NCBI RefSeq assembly: GCF_002113125.1
Contig: NZ_NEJP01000013.1
Location: 124,001-188,000 of the forward strand
Source: Pseudomonas sp. B20(2017)
GTDB taxonomy: Bacteria; Pseudomonadota; Gammaproteobacteria; Pseudomonadales; Pseudomonadaceae
DNA length: 64,000 nucleotides
Direction of reading: 5' to 3'
Positions within the stretch are counted from its first letter, which is position 1. Every line of letters starts with the position of its first letter. Shown piece after piece: positions 26,213 to 36,900 of this stretch. The notes beneath the pieces are model-generated. The model worked only from the letters and a program-made list of their open reading frames with translations, was not told the DNA's origin and did no database searches. The translations under genes and the position numbers were made by a program.

Positions 26213-27085
26213 ATGAGCCAGCAAACGCCGTACATCTTCGACGCCACGACGGCCGACTTCGACCAGTCGGTAATCGAGGCTTCCTTTCAAAAACCGGTGC
26301 TGGTGGATTTCTGGGCCGAATGGTGTGCGCCGTGCAAGGCGCTGATGCCGATGCTGCAAGGCATCGCCGAGAGCTATCAGGGCGAGTTGCTGCTGGCCAA
26401 GGTCAATTGCGATATCGAGCAGGACATTGTTGCCCGCTTCGGCATCCGCAGCCTGCCGACCGTGGTGCTGTTCAAGGACGGTCAACCGGTGGACGGTTTT
26501 GCCGGTGCGCAACCGGAATCCGCCGTGCGCGCCCTGCTCGAACCGCATGTGCAGATGCCGGCGCCGTCCGCCGCCGATCCGCTCGAACAGGCTCAGGCAC
26601 TGTTTGAAGAAGGCCGTTACGCCGACGCGGAAGCGACACTGGTTACGCTGCTGGGCGAAGACAACACCAATGCCAAGGCGCTGATCCTCTACGCTCGATG
26701 CCTGACCGAACGCGGTGAGCTGGGCGAAGCGCAAACCGTGCTCGACGCGGTCAAGAGCGACGAACACAAGGCTGCACTGGCTGGTGCCAAGGCGCAGATC
26801 AAGTTCCTCGGCCTGGCCCGTGACCTGCCGGATGCCGCCGACCTGAAGAGCCGTCTGGCGCAGAAGCCGCAGGACGATGAAGCGGTGTATCAACTGGCGA
26901 TCCAGCAACTGGCCCGTCAGCAATACGAAGCAGCGCTGGACGCACTGCTCAAGCTGTTCATCCGCAACCGCAGCTACGGCGAAGGCCTGCCGCACAAAAC
27001 CTTGCTGCAAGTGTTCGAACTGCTGGGCAACGATCACCCGCTGGTGACCGCTTACCGGCGCAAGGTGTTTGCGGCGCTGTACTAA
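26213..27085 (+). CDS. cnoX: CnoX/YbbN-like thioredoxin with TPR tail
   Basis: The 290-residue cytoplasmic protein has an N-terminal thioredoxin domain with the redox site FWAEWCAPCKALMP (Cys about residues 39 and 42) followed by helical repeats from about residue 125 (EEGRYADAEATLVTLLGEDN). E. coli CnoX, a chaperone-like co-chaperedoxin, has the same layout but lost the first cysteine (SxxC), so this copy should be a true dithiol oxidoreductase, like other pseudomonad and alphaproteobacterial versions. Confidence 0.88.
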   Translation: MSQQTPYIFDATTADFDQSVIEASFQKPVLVDFWAEWCAPCKALMPMLQGIAESYQGELLLAKVNCDIEQDIVARFGIRSLPTVVLFKDGQPVDGFAGAQPESAVRALLEPHVQMPAPSAADPLEQAQALFEEGRYADAEATLVTLLGEDNTNAKALILYARCLTERGELGEAQTVLDAVKSDEHKAALAGAKAQIKFLGLARDLPDAADLKSRLAQKPQDDEAVYQLAIQQLARQQYEAALDALLKLFIRNRSYGEGLPHKTLLQVFELLGNDHPLVTAYRRKVFAALY

Positions 27086-27089
27086 GCGC

Positions 27090-27449
27090 TTACTCGATCC
27101 AGCTGTAGAGCGGCGTATCCCCGCCGCTCAGCACTTTCACATCGGATGAATGACGCAGGCGCACCAGCAGGCGCTTGCCCGCCGCCGCGCTGCCGGTCAG
27201 CCCTTCAAGCTGATCCAGCAATTCCGGCCCGCTGAGTTGCCCGGCCTTGCGCAGCAAATCCCTGGCGACCTGCCACAACGCGTCATCCTGATTCACCGGT
27301 TTCGCCACAGGCGCCGCCGCTGCTGCTTGCGGCTGGGCTGCCTGCACTTGCACGCCAAACTGCGAACCGAGCCGCGCCCAGTCGCTTTCATCCAGTTCCA
27401 AGGTCAAATCCACCGGCAACTCGCCGACGGTTCCGCGTATCCGCAACAT
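27090..27449 (-). CDS. Conserved hypothetical protein, 119 residues
   Basis: No named domain is recognised. The N-terminal 35 residues look like a small beta unit (MLRIRGTVGELPVDLTLELD), then an Ala/Gln/Pro-rich linker (QAAQPQAAAAAPVAKP), then a helical C-terminal part. The start has GGGAGAA upstream. It ends 5 bases from the convergent cnoX stop. Codon use is like its neighbours, so it looks real. Confidence 0.75.
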   Translation of the reverse strand: MLRIRGTVGELPVDLTLELDESDWARLGSQFGVQVQAAQPQAAAAAPVAKPVNQDDALWQVARDLLRKAGQLSGPELLDQLEGLTGSAAAGKRLLVRLRHSSDVKVLSGGDTPLYSWIE

Positions 27450-27535
27450 AAGCTTTTCTCCCGCACATTTCTGACCTGCATGCTCCCATGGGACTTGTGT
27501 AACGCCAAGCGGGCGGGCAAACTCTGCGCACTTTC

Positions 27536-27553
27536 GTTATAAGATTACATAAC
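27536..27553. promoter_or_regulatory. Candidate Zur box before the zinc-uptake operon
   Basis: GTTATAAGATTAC (27536-27548) matches 11 of 13 positions of the GTTATAATATAAC core expected for Zur. A second imperfect pairing GTTAT...ATAAC spans 27536-27553. It is 32-49 bases upstream of the zinc-protein start, in an otherwise G+C-rich region. The homologous P. aeruginosa operon PA4063-PA4066 is zinc-repressed. Confidence 0.65.
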
Positions 27554-27584
27554 AAACTTTTCACTTTACTTCCCGGAGACAGCC

Positions 27585-28178
27585 ATGCGTCGTCTGCTGC
27601 TCGCTTTGCCGTTTGCCCTGTTGCCGCTGGCCATCGCCCATGCCGCCGATGAGCATGATCACGACCATGAGCACGGCAGTCTCGGTGCCCACGAACATGG
27701 CGTCGGTCGCCTGAACGCCGCCCTCGACGGCCAGACCCTGGAGCTGGAGCTGGAAAGCCCGGCGATGAACCTCGTGGGTTTCGAACACGTCGCCACCAGC
27801 GATGCCGACAAGGCCAAGGTCGCAGCCGCGCGTGCACAGCTCGAAAAACCGCTGGCACTGTTCAGCCTGCCGGCCGCCGCCGGTTGCAAGGTCACCAGCC
27901 AGGAACTGGAAAGCCCGCTGTTCGGCGACAAACCGGATGCCGACGACCACGACGAAGAGGAAGCCGGCAAGGACGGTCACGAGCATCATCACGACCACAG
28001 CGAAATCCACGCTCACTACCAGTTCAGCTGTGCGGCGCCGGGTGCGTTGAAAACCCTGGATCTGGCGAACCTGTTCAATACCTTCCCGGCCACCCAGAAA
28101 ATTCAGGTACAACTGATCAGCCCGAGCGGCCAGCAAGGCACGGAAGTGACGGCCAAGGCCGCCGCCCTGAAATTTTAA
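27585..28178 (+). CDS. zrgA: Histidine-rich periplasmic zinc-binding protein (DUF2796, ZrgA-type)
   Basis: The 197-residue exported protein has a signal peptide (MRRLLLALPFALLPLAIAHA) and then a His/Asp cluster (DEHDHDHEHGSLGAHEHG) and a second one in the middle (DDHDEEEAGKDGHEHHHDHS). DUF2796 proteins bind zinc and deliver it to an ABC importer encoded next to them, as here. The gene corresponds to PA4063 in P. aeruginosa. Regulation by Zur is suggested by the box upstream. Confidence 0.9.
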   Translation: MRRLLLALPFALLPLAIAHAADEHDHDHEHGSLGAHEHGVGRLNAALDGQTLELELESPAMNLVGFEHVATSDADKAKVAAARAQLEKPLALFSLPAAAGCKVTSQELESPLFGDKPDADDHDEEEAGKDGHEHHHDHSEIHAHYQFSCAAPGALKTLDLANLFNTFPATQKIQVQLISPSGQQGTEVTAKAAALKF

Positions 28179-28195
28179 ATCCACCGAAATCCCCC

Positions 28196-28284
28196 TGTGG
28201 GAGCGAGCCTGCTCGCGAATGCAATCGGTCCGTCGATATCGATGTTGACTGATCCAGCGCTTTCGCGAGCAGGCTCGCTCCCAC
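28196..28284. repeat. REP doublet inside the zinc-uptake operon
   Basis: GTGGGAGCGAGCCTGCTCGC (28197 on) and its inverted copy TCGCGAGCAGGCTCGCTCCC (28264 on) face each other. It stands between zrgA and the ABC ATPase gene, inside what should be one transcript. Confidence 0.92.
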
Positions 28285-28318
28285 ACAGGGTTTTGTGTCA
28301 AACAACGAAAACGGCGCC

Positions 28319-29029
28319 ATGACCCAAGCACTCATCGAACTGTCCGACCTGGGCTTCAACTGGCCCGGTCACCCGCCGCTGCTGGACATCCCGGCGTTTC
28401 GTCTGGAAGCCGGCGAAACCCTATTCCTCAAGGGCCCCAGCGGCAGCGGCAAGACCACCCTGCTCGGCCTGCTCGGCGGGGTGCAGAAACCCGGTCGCGG
28501 CAGCATTCGCCTGCTCGGCCAGGAGCTGACCGAACTGGGTGCCGGCGCCCGTGATCGCTTTCGCGTCGATCACACCGGCTACATTTTCCAGCAGTTCAAC
28601 CTGCTGCCGTTTCTCTCGGTGCGCGAGAACGTCGAGCTGCCGTGCCACTTTTCAAAACTGCGTGCCGAGCGTGCGAAGCAGCGTCATGGCAGCGTCGATC
28701 AGGCCGCCGCCACCCTGCTTGCCCACCTGGGCTTGAAGGACGAAAGCATTCTGAGTCGCCGCGCCGATTCGCTGTCGATCGGTCAGCAACAGCGGGTCGC
28801 CGCTGCACGCGCATTGATCGGTCAGCCGGAACTGGTGATCGCCGACGAACCGACCTCGGCACTGGATTACGACGCCCGGGAAAACTTCATTCGCCTGCTG
28901 TTCGCCGAATGCCGCGAAGCCGGGTCGAGCCTGTTGTTCGTCAGCCACGACCAGAGCCTGGCGCCGCTGTTCGACCGTCACCTGTCCCTGGCCGAACTCA
29001 ATCGCGCCGCCACGTCTGCCGAGGTCTGA
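28319..29029 (+). CDS. ABC transporter ATP-binding protein, LolD/MacB type
   Basis: The 236-residue ATPase has Walker A GPSGSGKTTLLGLLGG, Q-loop YIFQQFNLLPF, the signature LSIGQQQRVAAARAL and Walker B VIADEPTSALD. The signature is SIGQQ rather than the usual SGGQQ, a mild variant. It pairs with the FtsX-like permease that starts one base after its stop. It corresponds to PA4064, part of the zinc-responsive system. The start 28319 (MTQALIEL) is preferred over 28295, which lies in the leader after the REP. Confidence 0.9.
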   Translation: MTQALIELSDLGFNWPGHPPLLDIPAFRLEAGETLFLKGPSGSGKTTLLGLLGGVQKPGRGSIRLLGQELTELGAGARDRFRVDHTGYIFQQFNLLPFLSVRENVELPCHFSKLRAERAKQRHGSVDQAAATLLAHLGLKDESILSRRADSLSIGQQQRVAAARALIGQPELVIADEPTSALDYDARENFIRLLFAECREAGSSLLFVSHDQSLAPLFDRHLSLAELNRAATSAEV

Positions 29030-29030
29030 G

Positions 29031-30296
29031 ATGTATCTGTTCCGCCTGGCCATGGCCAGCCTCGCCAACCGTCGTTTCACCGCCCTGCTCACCGCTTTCG
29101 CCATCGCGCTTTCCGTCTGCCTGCTGCTGGCGGTGGAGCGGGTGCGCACTGAAGCCAAGGCCAGTTTCGCCAGCACCATCAGCGGCACCGACCTGATCGT
29201 CGGCGCCCGTTCCGGGTCGGTGAACCTGCTGCTGTATTCGGTGTTCCGCATCGGCAATGCCACCAACAACATTCGTTGGGACAGCTTTGAACACTTCGCC
29301 AGCAATCCGAAAGTGAAGTGGGCGATCCCGATGTCCCTTGGCGATTCCCATCGCGGCTACCGGGTGATGGGCACCACCGAAGCCTATTTCGAGCATTACC
29401 AGTACGGTCGCCAGCAGCATCTGGAACTGGCGGACGGCCGCGCCTTCGCCACCGATCCGTTCGAAGTGGTGCTCGGTGCCGAAGTGGCCGAGGCCCTGCA
29501 TTACAAGCTCGGCGACAAGCTGGTGCTGGCCCACGGCGTGGCGGCGATCAGCCTGGTCAAGCACGACGACAAGCCGTTCACCGTGGTCGGGATTCTCAAG
29601 CGCACCGGCACCCCGGTGGATCGCACGTTGCACATCAGCCTCGGCGGCATGGAGGCGATTCACATCGACTGGCACAACGGCGTGCCGGCCCGTGGTAACG
29701 GTCGGATCAGCGCCGATCAGGCACGCAACATGGACCTGACGCCGCAAGCGATCACCGCGTTCATGCTCGGCCTCAACAGCAAGATTTCCACCTTTGCCCT
29801 GCAACGGGAGATCAATGAATTCCGTGGCGAGCCGATGCTGGCGATCCTGCCGGGCGTGGCCTTGCAGGAGTTGTGGAGCCTGATGAGCACCGCCGAAAAA
29901 GCGTTGTTCGTGGTCTCGCTGTTCGTGGTGCTGACCGGGTTGATCGGCATGCTCACGGCGATTCTCACCAGCCTCAACGAACGCCGTCGCGAAATGGCGA
30001 TCCTGCGTTCGGTGGGCGCGCGGCCCTGGCATATCGCAAGTCTTTTGGTGCTGGAAGCCTTTGCTCTGGCGCTGACCGGGGTGATCGCCGGGCTGGCGTT
30101 GCTGTACCTCGGCATCGCCGCCGCTCAGGGTTATGTGCAGGCCAATTACGGCTTGTATCTGCCGTTGGCCTGGCCAAGCGGGTATGAATGGACGCTGCTC
30201 GGTGGCATTCTGGCTGCCGCGCTGCTGATGGGCAGCGTGCCGGCCTGGCGCGCGTATCGCCAATCTCTGGCCGATGGCCTGTCGATCCGTTTATGA
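29031..30296 (+). CDS. ABC transporter permease, FtsX/MacB-like
   Basis: The 421-residue permease has an N-terminal membrane helix (residues 10-35), a long periplasmic domain and three C-terminal helices (about 290-315, 335-365, 390-410), the FtsX topology. The motif LNERRREMAILRSVGARPWH is the typical coupling segment. It corresponds to PA4065 of the zinc-uptake operon. Such type VII ABC proteins usually do mechanotransmission rather than classical import, so the transport mechanism here is unclear. Confidence 0.9.
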   Translation: MYLFRLAMASLANRRFTALLTAFAIALSVCLLLAVERVRTEAKASFASTISGTDLIVGARSGSVNLLLYSVFRIGNATNNIRWDSFEHFASNPKVKWAIPMSLGDSHRGYRVMGTTEAYFEHYQYGRQQHLELADGRAFATDPFEVVLGAEVAEALHYKLGDKLVLAHGVAAISLVKHDDKPFTVVGILKRTGTPVDRTLHISLGGMEAIHIDWHNGVPARGNGRISADQARNMDLTPQAITAFMLGLNSKISTFALQREINEFRGEPMLAILPGVALQELWSLMSTAEKALFVVSLFVVLTGLIGMLTAILTSLNERRREMAILRSVGARPWHIASLLVLEAFALALTGVIAGLALLYLGIAAAQGYVQANYGLYLPLAWPSGYEWTLLGGILAAALLMGSVPAWRAYRQSLADGLSIRL

Positions 30297-30307
30297 GGAT
30301 GTTCACC

Positions 30308-30826
30308 ATGCCCCGCGCCGTGCTTGCGCTGCTGTTGCTGGTCGCCCTGCCCGTGTGGGCGGCGGCGCCGAAAGACCTGACCTGGTCGGAGATGATCCCG
30401 CCGGACGCGGCGCCCGAAGTGCCGAACATGACGCCGCTGCACGACCTGTCGAAGATGAGCGACGCGCTGTCCGCCGAATCGGCGCCGGCAGCCAAGCAGG
30501 ACATGCCTAACGCACCGGTAGTGCAAAGCCTCGACGGCCAGAACATCCGCCTGCCGGGCTACATCGTGCCGCTGGAAGTCAGCGAAGAAGGGCGCACCAC
30601 GGACTTCCTGCTGGTGCCGTATTTCGGCGCCTGCATCCACGTGCCGCCACCGCCGTCGAACCAGATCGTGCACGTGAAAAGCGAACTCGGCGTGAAGCTT
30701 GACGAGCTGTATCAGCCGTACTGGGTCGAAGGGCCGTTGCAGGTCAAGCAGTCCACCAGCGAACTGGCCGATGCCGGGTATCAGATGGATGCGGACAAGA
30801 TTTACGTCTATGAGCTGCCGGAGTAA
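30308..30826 (+). CDS. DUF3299 periplasmic protein of the zinc operon
   Basis: The 172-residue exported protein has a signal peptide (MPRAVLALLLLVALPVWAAA) and a C-terminal DUF3299 domain with IRLPGYIVPLE, FLLVPYFGACIHVPPPPSNQ and a Cys/His pair (CIHVPPP) that could bind metal. It corresponds to PA4066. ATG 30293 overlaps the permease stop, but 30308 has GAGG 8 bases upstream and begins the signal peptide. Confidence 0.87.
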   Translation: MPRAVLALLLLVALPVWAAAPKDLTWSEMIPPDAAPEVPNMTPLHDLSKMSDALSAESAPAAKQDMPNAPVVQSLDGQNIRLPGYIVPLEVSEEGRTTDFLLVPYFGACIHVPPPPSNQIVHVKSELGVKLDELYQPYWVEGPLQVKQSTSELADAGYQMDADKIYVYELPE

Positions 30827-30858
30827 GTCCGGTAATTCTGTACTGTTTGGCCCATTGT

Positions 30859-30924
30859 CTTCGCGAGCAAGCTCGCTCCCACAGTTGACCGAGCTCTAAT
30901 GTGGGAGCGAGCTTGCTCGCGAAG
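30859..30924. repeat. REP doublet between the zinc operon and oprG
   Basis: CTTCGCGAGCAAGCTCGCTC at 30859 is inverted at 30901-30924 around an 18-base centre. Confidence 0.93.
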
Positions 30925-30968
30925 GGGTCGGCAAAGGTTCCACAAAAAAACTGCCCATCACTGTTTCA

Positions 30969-30982
30969 TTGAGCTGAGTCAA
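30969..30982. promoter_or_regulatory. Candidate Anr/Dnr (FNR-type) box of oprG
   Basis: TTGAGCTGAGTCAA fits TTGA-N6-TCAA. Its centre is 67-80 bases before the oprG ATG. A TACCAT -10-like hexamer at 31005-31010 would place the box near -41.5, the class II activating position. OprG is known to be Anr-dependent in P. aeruginosa. Confidence 0.6.
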
Positions 30983-31048
30983 AAGACCGTATCAGACGGA
31001 TTCGTACCATAGGACATCAAACATTTTTAACGTCCTTTGGGAGCTTCC

Positions 31049-31747
31049 ATGAACAAGTCCTTGCTCAGCGCCTCGCTGTTTGCCCTCGCGCTCGCAGCCC
31101 CGCTCGCCCACGCCCACGAAGCCGGCGACATCATCGTTCGTGCCGGTGCGATCACCGTCAACCCGAAGGCCGACAGCTCCAGCGTCAAGGTCGATCAGGG
31201 TCCGCTGAGCGGCGCCAACCTGGGCGGCAAGGCGACCATGAGCAGCGACACCCAACTGGGCCTGAACTTCGCTTACATGCTGACCAACAACATCGGTATC
31301 GAGCTGTTGGCCGCGTCCCCGTTCGAACATGACGTGAAGCTCAAGGGCACTGCCCTGCCCGCCGCCAACGGCAAGCTCGGCACTCTGAAACACTTGCCGC
31401 CGACCCTGAGCGTCGTCTACTACCCACTGGACGCCAAATCAGCGTTCCAGCCGTACATCGGCGGCGGCATCAACTACACCTGGATCTACGACGAGCACGT
31501 CGGCAGCGAAGCCCAGTCCAACGGCTTCAGCAACTTCAAGGCGAAAAACTCCTGGGGCCTGGCCTGGCAGGTCGGTGCCGACTACATGCTGACCGACAAC
31601 ATCATGCTCAACGCCCAGGTGCGCTACATCGACATCGACACCCGCGCCACCGTCGAGAACAACGCCGTGGCTCCGGGCACCCGTGCACGGGTGAATGTGG
31701 ACGTTGATCCCTTCATCTACATGGTTGGTCTAGGCTACAAGTTCTAA
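31049..31747 (+). CDS. oprG: Outer-membrane protein OprG (OmpW family)
   Basis: The 232-residue eight-stranded barrel has a signal peptide ending LAHAHEAGD, the OmpW features DIIVRAGAITVNP and LGLNFAYMLTNNIGIELLAASPFEHDV and a terminal Phe (GLGYKF). OmpW proteins form a hydrophobic gate for small apolar molecules. ATG 31049 has GGGAG upstream. The neighbour downstream is an epimerase, as at PA4067-PA4068. Confidence 0.94.
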   Translation: MNKSLLSASLFALALAAPLAHAHEAGDIIVRAGAITVNPKADSSSVKVDQGPLSGANLGGKATMSSDTQLGLNFAYMLTNNIGIELLAASPFEHDVKLKGTALPAANGKLGTLKHLPPTLSVVYYPLDAKSAFQPYIGGGINYTWIYDEHVGSEAQSNGFSNFKAKNSWGLAWQVGADYMLTDNIMLNAQVRYIDIDTRATVENNAVAPGTRARVNVDVDPFIYMVGLGYKF

Positions 31748-31879
31748 AGAACGTTCACGTGGTGGTGAATGAGGCTTGGTGGCGGGCAGGCTCAGAACTG
31801 ACGGCGATATTACGCAATCGACCGGGGAGCAAGCTCCCTCGCTACAGGATACCGGTGTGAACGCCGAATTCCGGCCGTG

Positions 31880-31910
31880 AAAAAGGCGCCTGTCAAAAGG
31901 CGCCTTTTTC
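31880..31910. terminator. Bidirectional Rho-independent terminator, oprG / epimerase
   Basis: AAAAAGGCGCCTGTCAAAAG followed by GCGCCTTTTTC forms an 8-bp stem with A- and T-runs on both sides, between converging genes. Confidence 0.85.
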
Positions 31911-31925
31911 ATGTCTGCAAGAAGC

Positions 31926-32847
<922 letters not shown>

Positions 32848-32855
<8 letters not shown>

Positions 32856-33732
32856 GACGATAAAACCTATCCAGTAAGCCCGGGAGCGCGGCACGCCAGG
32901 CGCGCGGCTTGATCCCGAAAGTGTGCAGAATTTTCTTGCAGGCGAGCACCGCGTGTTGCGGTTCTTCGGCGGCATCCGGCCGCGCGGCGTGGGCCTGGGC
33001 GGTCGGGGCTTCGATGGCCAGCGGGTGCAGGCCGCGCGCTTCGGTGAGAATCGCCTGGCCCAGCGCCAGCGGCGTGGTCGCCTCGTGGCCGGCGTAGTGG
33101 TAAGTGCCCCACAGCGGCGCGGCGCAATCGAGTTGCTTGAGCACCGAGATGATCACCCGCGCGGCATCGTCGGCCGGGGTCGGATTGCCACGGCGGTCAT
33201 CGGCCAGCAGCAATTCTTCCGGCTGTTCGGCGCGGGCCAGGAAACGTCCGAGGATGCCTTCCGGACTGTCATCGAGCAGCCAGCCAAAGCGCAGCAGCAC
33301 GTGTTGCGGGCAGGTGGCGCGTACGCTCTGTTCGATCCGCCACAACGCCTGACCGCGCAGGCCCAATGGCACCGGTTCGTCCTTTTCGCTGTAGGCGGTG
33401 GCGCGGGAGCCGTCGAACACTCGATAACTGGACGGCTGCACCAGCACGATGTTGTGGTGCTGGCACAGTTCGGCCAGTCGCTCGATGGCGCGTTCTTGCC
33501 CGGCCAGACGGCTTTCGCTGACGGCCTCGGCCTGAAACCAGTCGAAATAGTAGGCGAGGTTGATCAACGCATCGGGACGGGTGTCGTCGAGCAATTGAGT
33601 CAGGCTCGCGGCATCCCAGCCGTCTTCGGGCGGGCGGGGGGCGAGGAAACCGATGTCTTCCTCTGCACCGAGGCGAATCAGCGCCTGCCCAAGGGCATTT
33701 CCGCCGCCCAGTAACATAAGGCGCATTCGCAT
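32848..33732 (-). CDS. RmlD-like sugar-nucleotide-binding reductase
   Basis: The 294-residue Rossmann protein begins MRMRLMLLGGGNALGQALI and shows PDALINLAYYFDWFQAE and VQPSSYRVFDG, like dTDP-4-dehydrorhamnose reductases. The YxxxK catalytic pair is not obvious: the equivalent region reads LGLRGQALWRIEQ. It may therefore bind but not reduce. It is co-transcribed with the epimerase. The start 33732 is chosen because the upstream frame to 33840 reads like noncoding sequence. Confidence 0.82.
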
Positions 33733-33910
33733 AGAGTCAGCAGGCCCAGTCTGATTGGAACGATGGCTTTGGCGACGATGCTCGTGGCAGCGTCGTCGAT
33801 AATTGCCGGAATCGTTGCATTTTGCGGGTTTAGTGCGCAACCGTCACCCGTAAAGTGTAGATCCCCAGCGGTACTTGCAACTTCGCCCGCCCACCCGCAT
33901 AACTGAAGCC

Positions 33911-36900
33911 ATGAATCTGCCCCTCCCCAAGGACGCGGCCCTGGCAGGCTTCCACCCCGCCGTCAGCGCCTGGTTCAGCAGCACATTCCCGACGGTCACC
34001 GCCGCCCAGGCCCGCGCATGGCCGTTGATCCGTCAGCGCCGTTCGACGCTGATCGCCGCGCCCACCGGCTCCGGCAAGACCCTCACCGCGTTCCTCGCCG
34101 TACTCGACGATCTGGTCCACCGTGGCCTGGAAACCCCGGACGGTCTGCCGGACGAAACCCTGGTGGTCTATGTTTCGCCGCTCAAGGCGTTGTCCAACGA
34201 TATCCGCATCAACCTGCAGAATCCGCTGGCCGGGATTACCGAGCAGTTACGCCAAATGGATCTGCCGGCGCTGGAAATCACCACCGCCGTGCGCATCGGC
34301 GACACCCCGCAGAAAGACCGCGCCGCCATGCGCAAGAGCGCGCCGCACATTCTGGTGACCACCCCGGAATCGCTCTACGTGCTGCTCGGCTCGGAATCCG
34401 GCCGCAAAATGCTTGGCACCACGCGCACGGTGATCGTCGACGAGATCCATGCCATCGCCGCCGGCAAACGCGGCAGTCACCTGGCCTTGAGCCTCGAACG
34501 CTTGCAGGCGCTGTGTCCTGAACCGCTGACCCGCATCGGTCTGTCGGCCACGCAAAAACCGATCGATGCGGTCGCGCGGTTTCTGGTCGGCCATGAGCGC
34601 CCCTGCGAAATCATCGACATTGGCCACGCTCGTCCACGGGATTTGGGCATCGAAGTGCCGCCGGTGCCGTTGTCAGCGGTGATGGCCAATGATGTCTGGG
34701 AACTGGTCTACGACCGCCTCGCCGTACTGGCCCGGGAACATCGCACCACGCTGATTTTCGTCAACACCCGGCGCCTGGCCGAACGCTTGAGCCGTCATCT
34801 CAGCGAGCGCCTCGGCAAACACGCCGTAGCTGCGCACCATGGCAGCCTCGCCAAGGAGTTTCGCCTCGACGCCGAGCAGCGTCTCAAGCGCGGTGAACTG
34901 CAAGTGCTGATTGCCACCGCGTCGCTGGAACTGGGGATCGACATCGGTGAAGTCGACCTCGTGTGCCAGATCGCCTCGCCTCGCTCGATTGCCGGGTTTC
35001 TGCAACGGGTCGGCCGTTCCGGACACCAGGTTGGCGGCACGCCCAAAGGGCGACTGTTCGCCACCACCCGCGACGACCTGATCGAATGCGCCGCCCTGCT
35101 CGACTGCGTGCGCCGGGGTGAACTCGATACGCTGCACATCCCCGAAGCGCCGCTGGATGTGCTGGCGCAGCAGATCATCGCCGAGGTCAGTTGCCAGGAA
35201 TGGGCCGAGGACGATTTGCTCGCGCTGTTCCGCCGGGCCGAGCCCTACGCCCGCCTCGACGAAAAACATTATCAGGCCCTGCTGGCGATGCTCGCCGAGG
35301 GCTACAACGGCCGTCAGGGCATCCGCAGCGCCTACCTGCATCGCGACGCCGTGAGCCGAACCCTGCGCGGACGACGCGGCGCTCGGCTGACCGCCGTCAC
35401 CAGCGGCGGCACCATCCCCGACAACGCCGACTACAGCGTATTGCTCGAACCCCAGGGCCTGAACATCGGCAGCGTCAACGAAGACTTCGCCGTGGAAAGC
35501 ATTGCCGGCGACGTGTTCCAGCTCGGCAACGCCTCCTATCGCATCCTGCGGGTGGAAACCGGCAAGGTTAGGGTCGAGGACGCTCAGGGCCAGCCGCCGA
35601 CCATTCCGTTCTGGCTCGGCGAGGCGCCGGGGCGCAGCGATGAATTGTCGGCGGCGGTGGCGCGCCTGCACGCGCAGCTCGATCAATTGCTCAGCGCCAG
35701 CCCCGGTGATTTGCAACCGGCCCTCGACTGGCTGACCGACACCCTCGGCCTGAACCTGGCCAGCGCCGAACAATTGGTGGATTATCTGGCCCGCGCGCGC
35801 CTCGCCCTAGGTGCCTTGCCGTCGCGGGACACGCTGCTGATGGAGCGGTTTTTCGACGAATCCGGCGGCACCCAACTGATCATCCATTCGCCGTTCGGCA
35901 GTCGCATCAACCGCGCCTGGGGCCTGGCCCTGCGCAAGCGCTTCTGCCGCACCTTCAACTTCGAATTGCAGGCCGCCGCCAGTGAAGATGCGATCGTGCT
36001 GTCGCTGTCCACCAGCCACAGTTTCGAACTCGACGAGGTCTGGCGTTATCTGCACAGCAACAGCGCCGAGCACATCCTGATTCAAGCCGTGCTGGATGCG
36101 CCGCTGTTCGGTGTGCGCTGGCGCTGGAATGCCGGGGTGGCGCTGGCCCTGCCGCGCTACACGGGCGGGCGCAAAGTCGCACCGCAATTGCAGCGCATGA
36201 AAAGCGAAGACTTGATCGCCAGCGTGTTTCCCGATCAGATCGCTTGCCTGGAAAACCTCGCCGGCGAACGGGAAATTCCCGAGCATCCGCTGGTGGAGCA
36301 AACCCTCGACGATTGCCTGCACGAGGCGATGGACAGCGAAGGCTGGCTGCAACTGCTGCGGCGCATGGAGCGCGGCGAAGTACGCCTGATCGCCCGTGAC
36401 CTGCCGGCGCCCTCGCCGCTGGCGGCGGAAATCCTCAGCGCCCGGCCCTACACCTTTCTCGACGATGCGCCGCTGGAAGAACGTCGCACCCAGGCCGTGC
36501 TCAACCGCCGCTGGAGCGATCCGCAATCCACCGATGACCTCGGCGCGCTGGACGCCGACGCGATCACTGCCGTGCGCGAAGAAGCCTGGCCGACGCCGAA
36601 CAGCGCCGATGAAATGCACGAAGCACTGATGAGCCTGGCCTGCATCAGCGACCGCGAAGTCGAGACCAATCCGCAGTGGCGCGATTGGCTGAATGCCTTG
36701 GCCGAAACCGGACGAGCCTGCCAGTTGCTAATCGATCCCGAGCATTCACTGTGGTTGGCAAGAGAACGCCTGACCTGTCTGCAAGCGCTTTATCCACAGG
36801 CGCAGTCGGCACTGCCCGCGTTGCCCGGTTTCGACGAAACATGGGCAGCCGATGACGCACTGATCGAAGTGATCCGCGCGCGGCTCGGCGCATTCGGCCC

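Noticed and set aside
31811..31870. Fragment resembling a REP arm (GGGGAGCAAGCTCCCTCGC) after oprG
   Set aside because: It has only a short imperfect match and no partner arm, so it is at most a decayed remnant.
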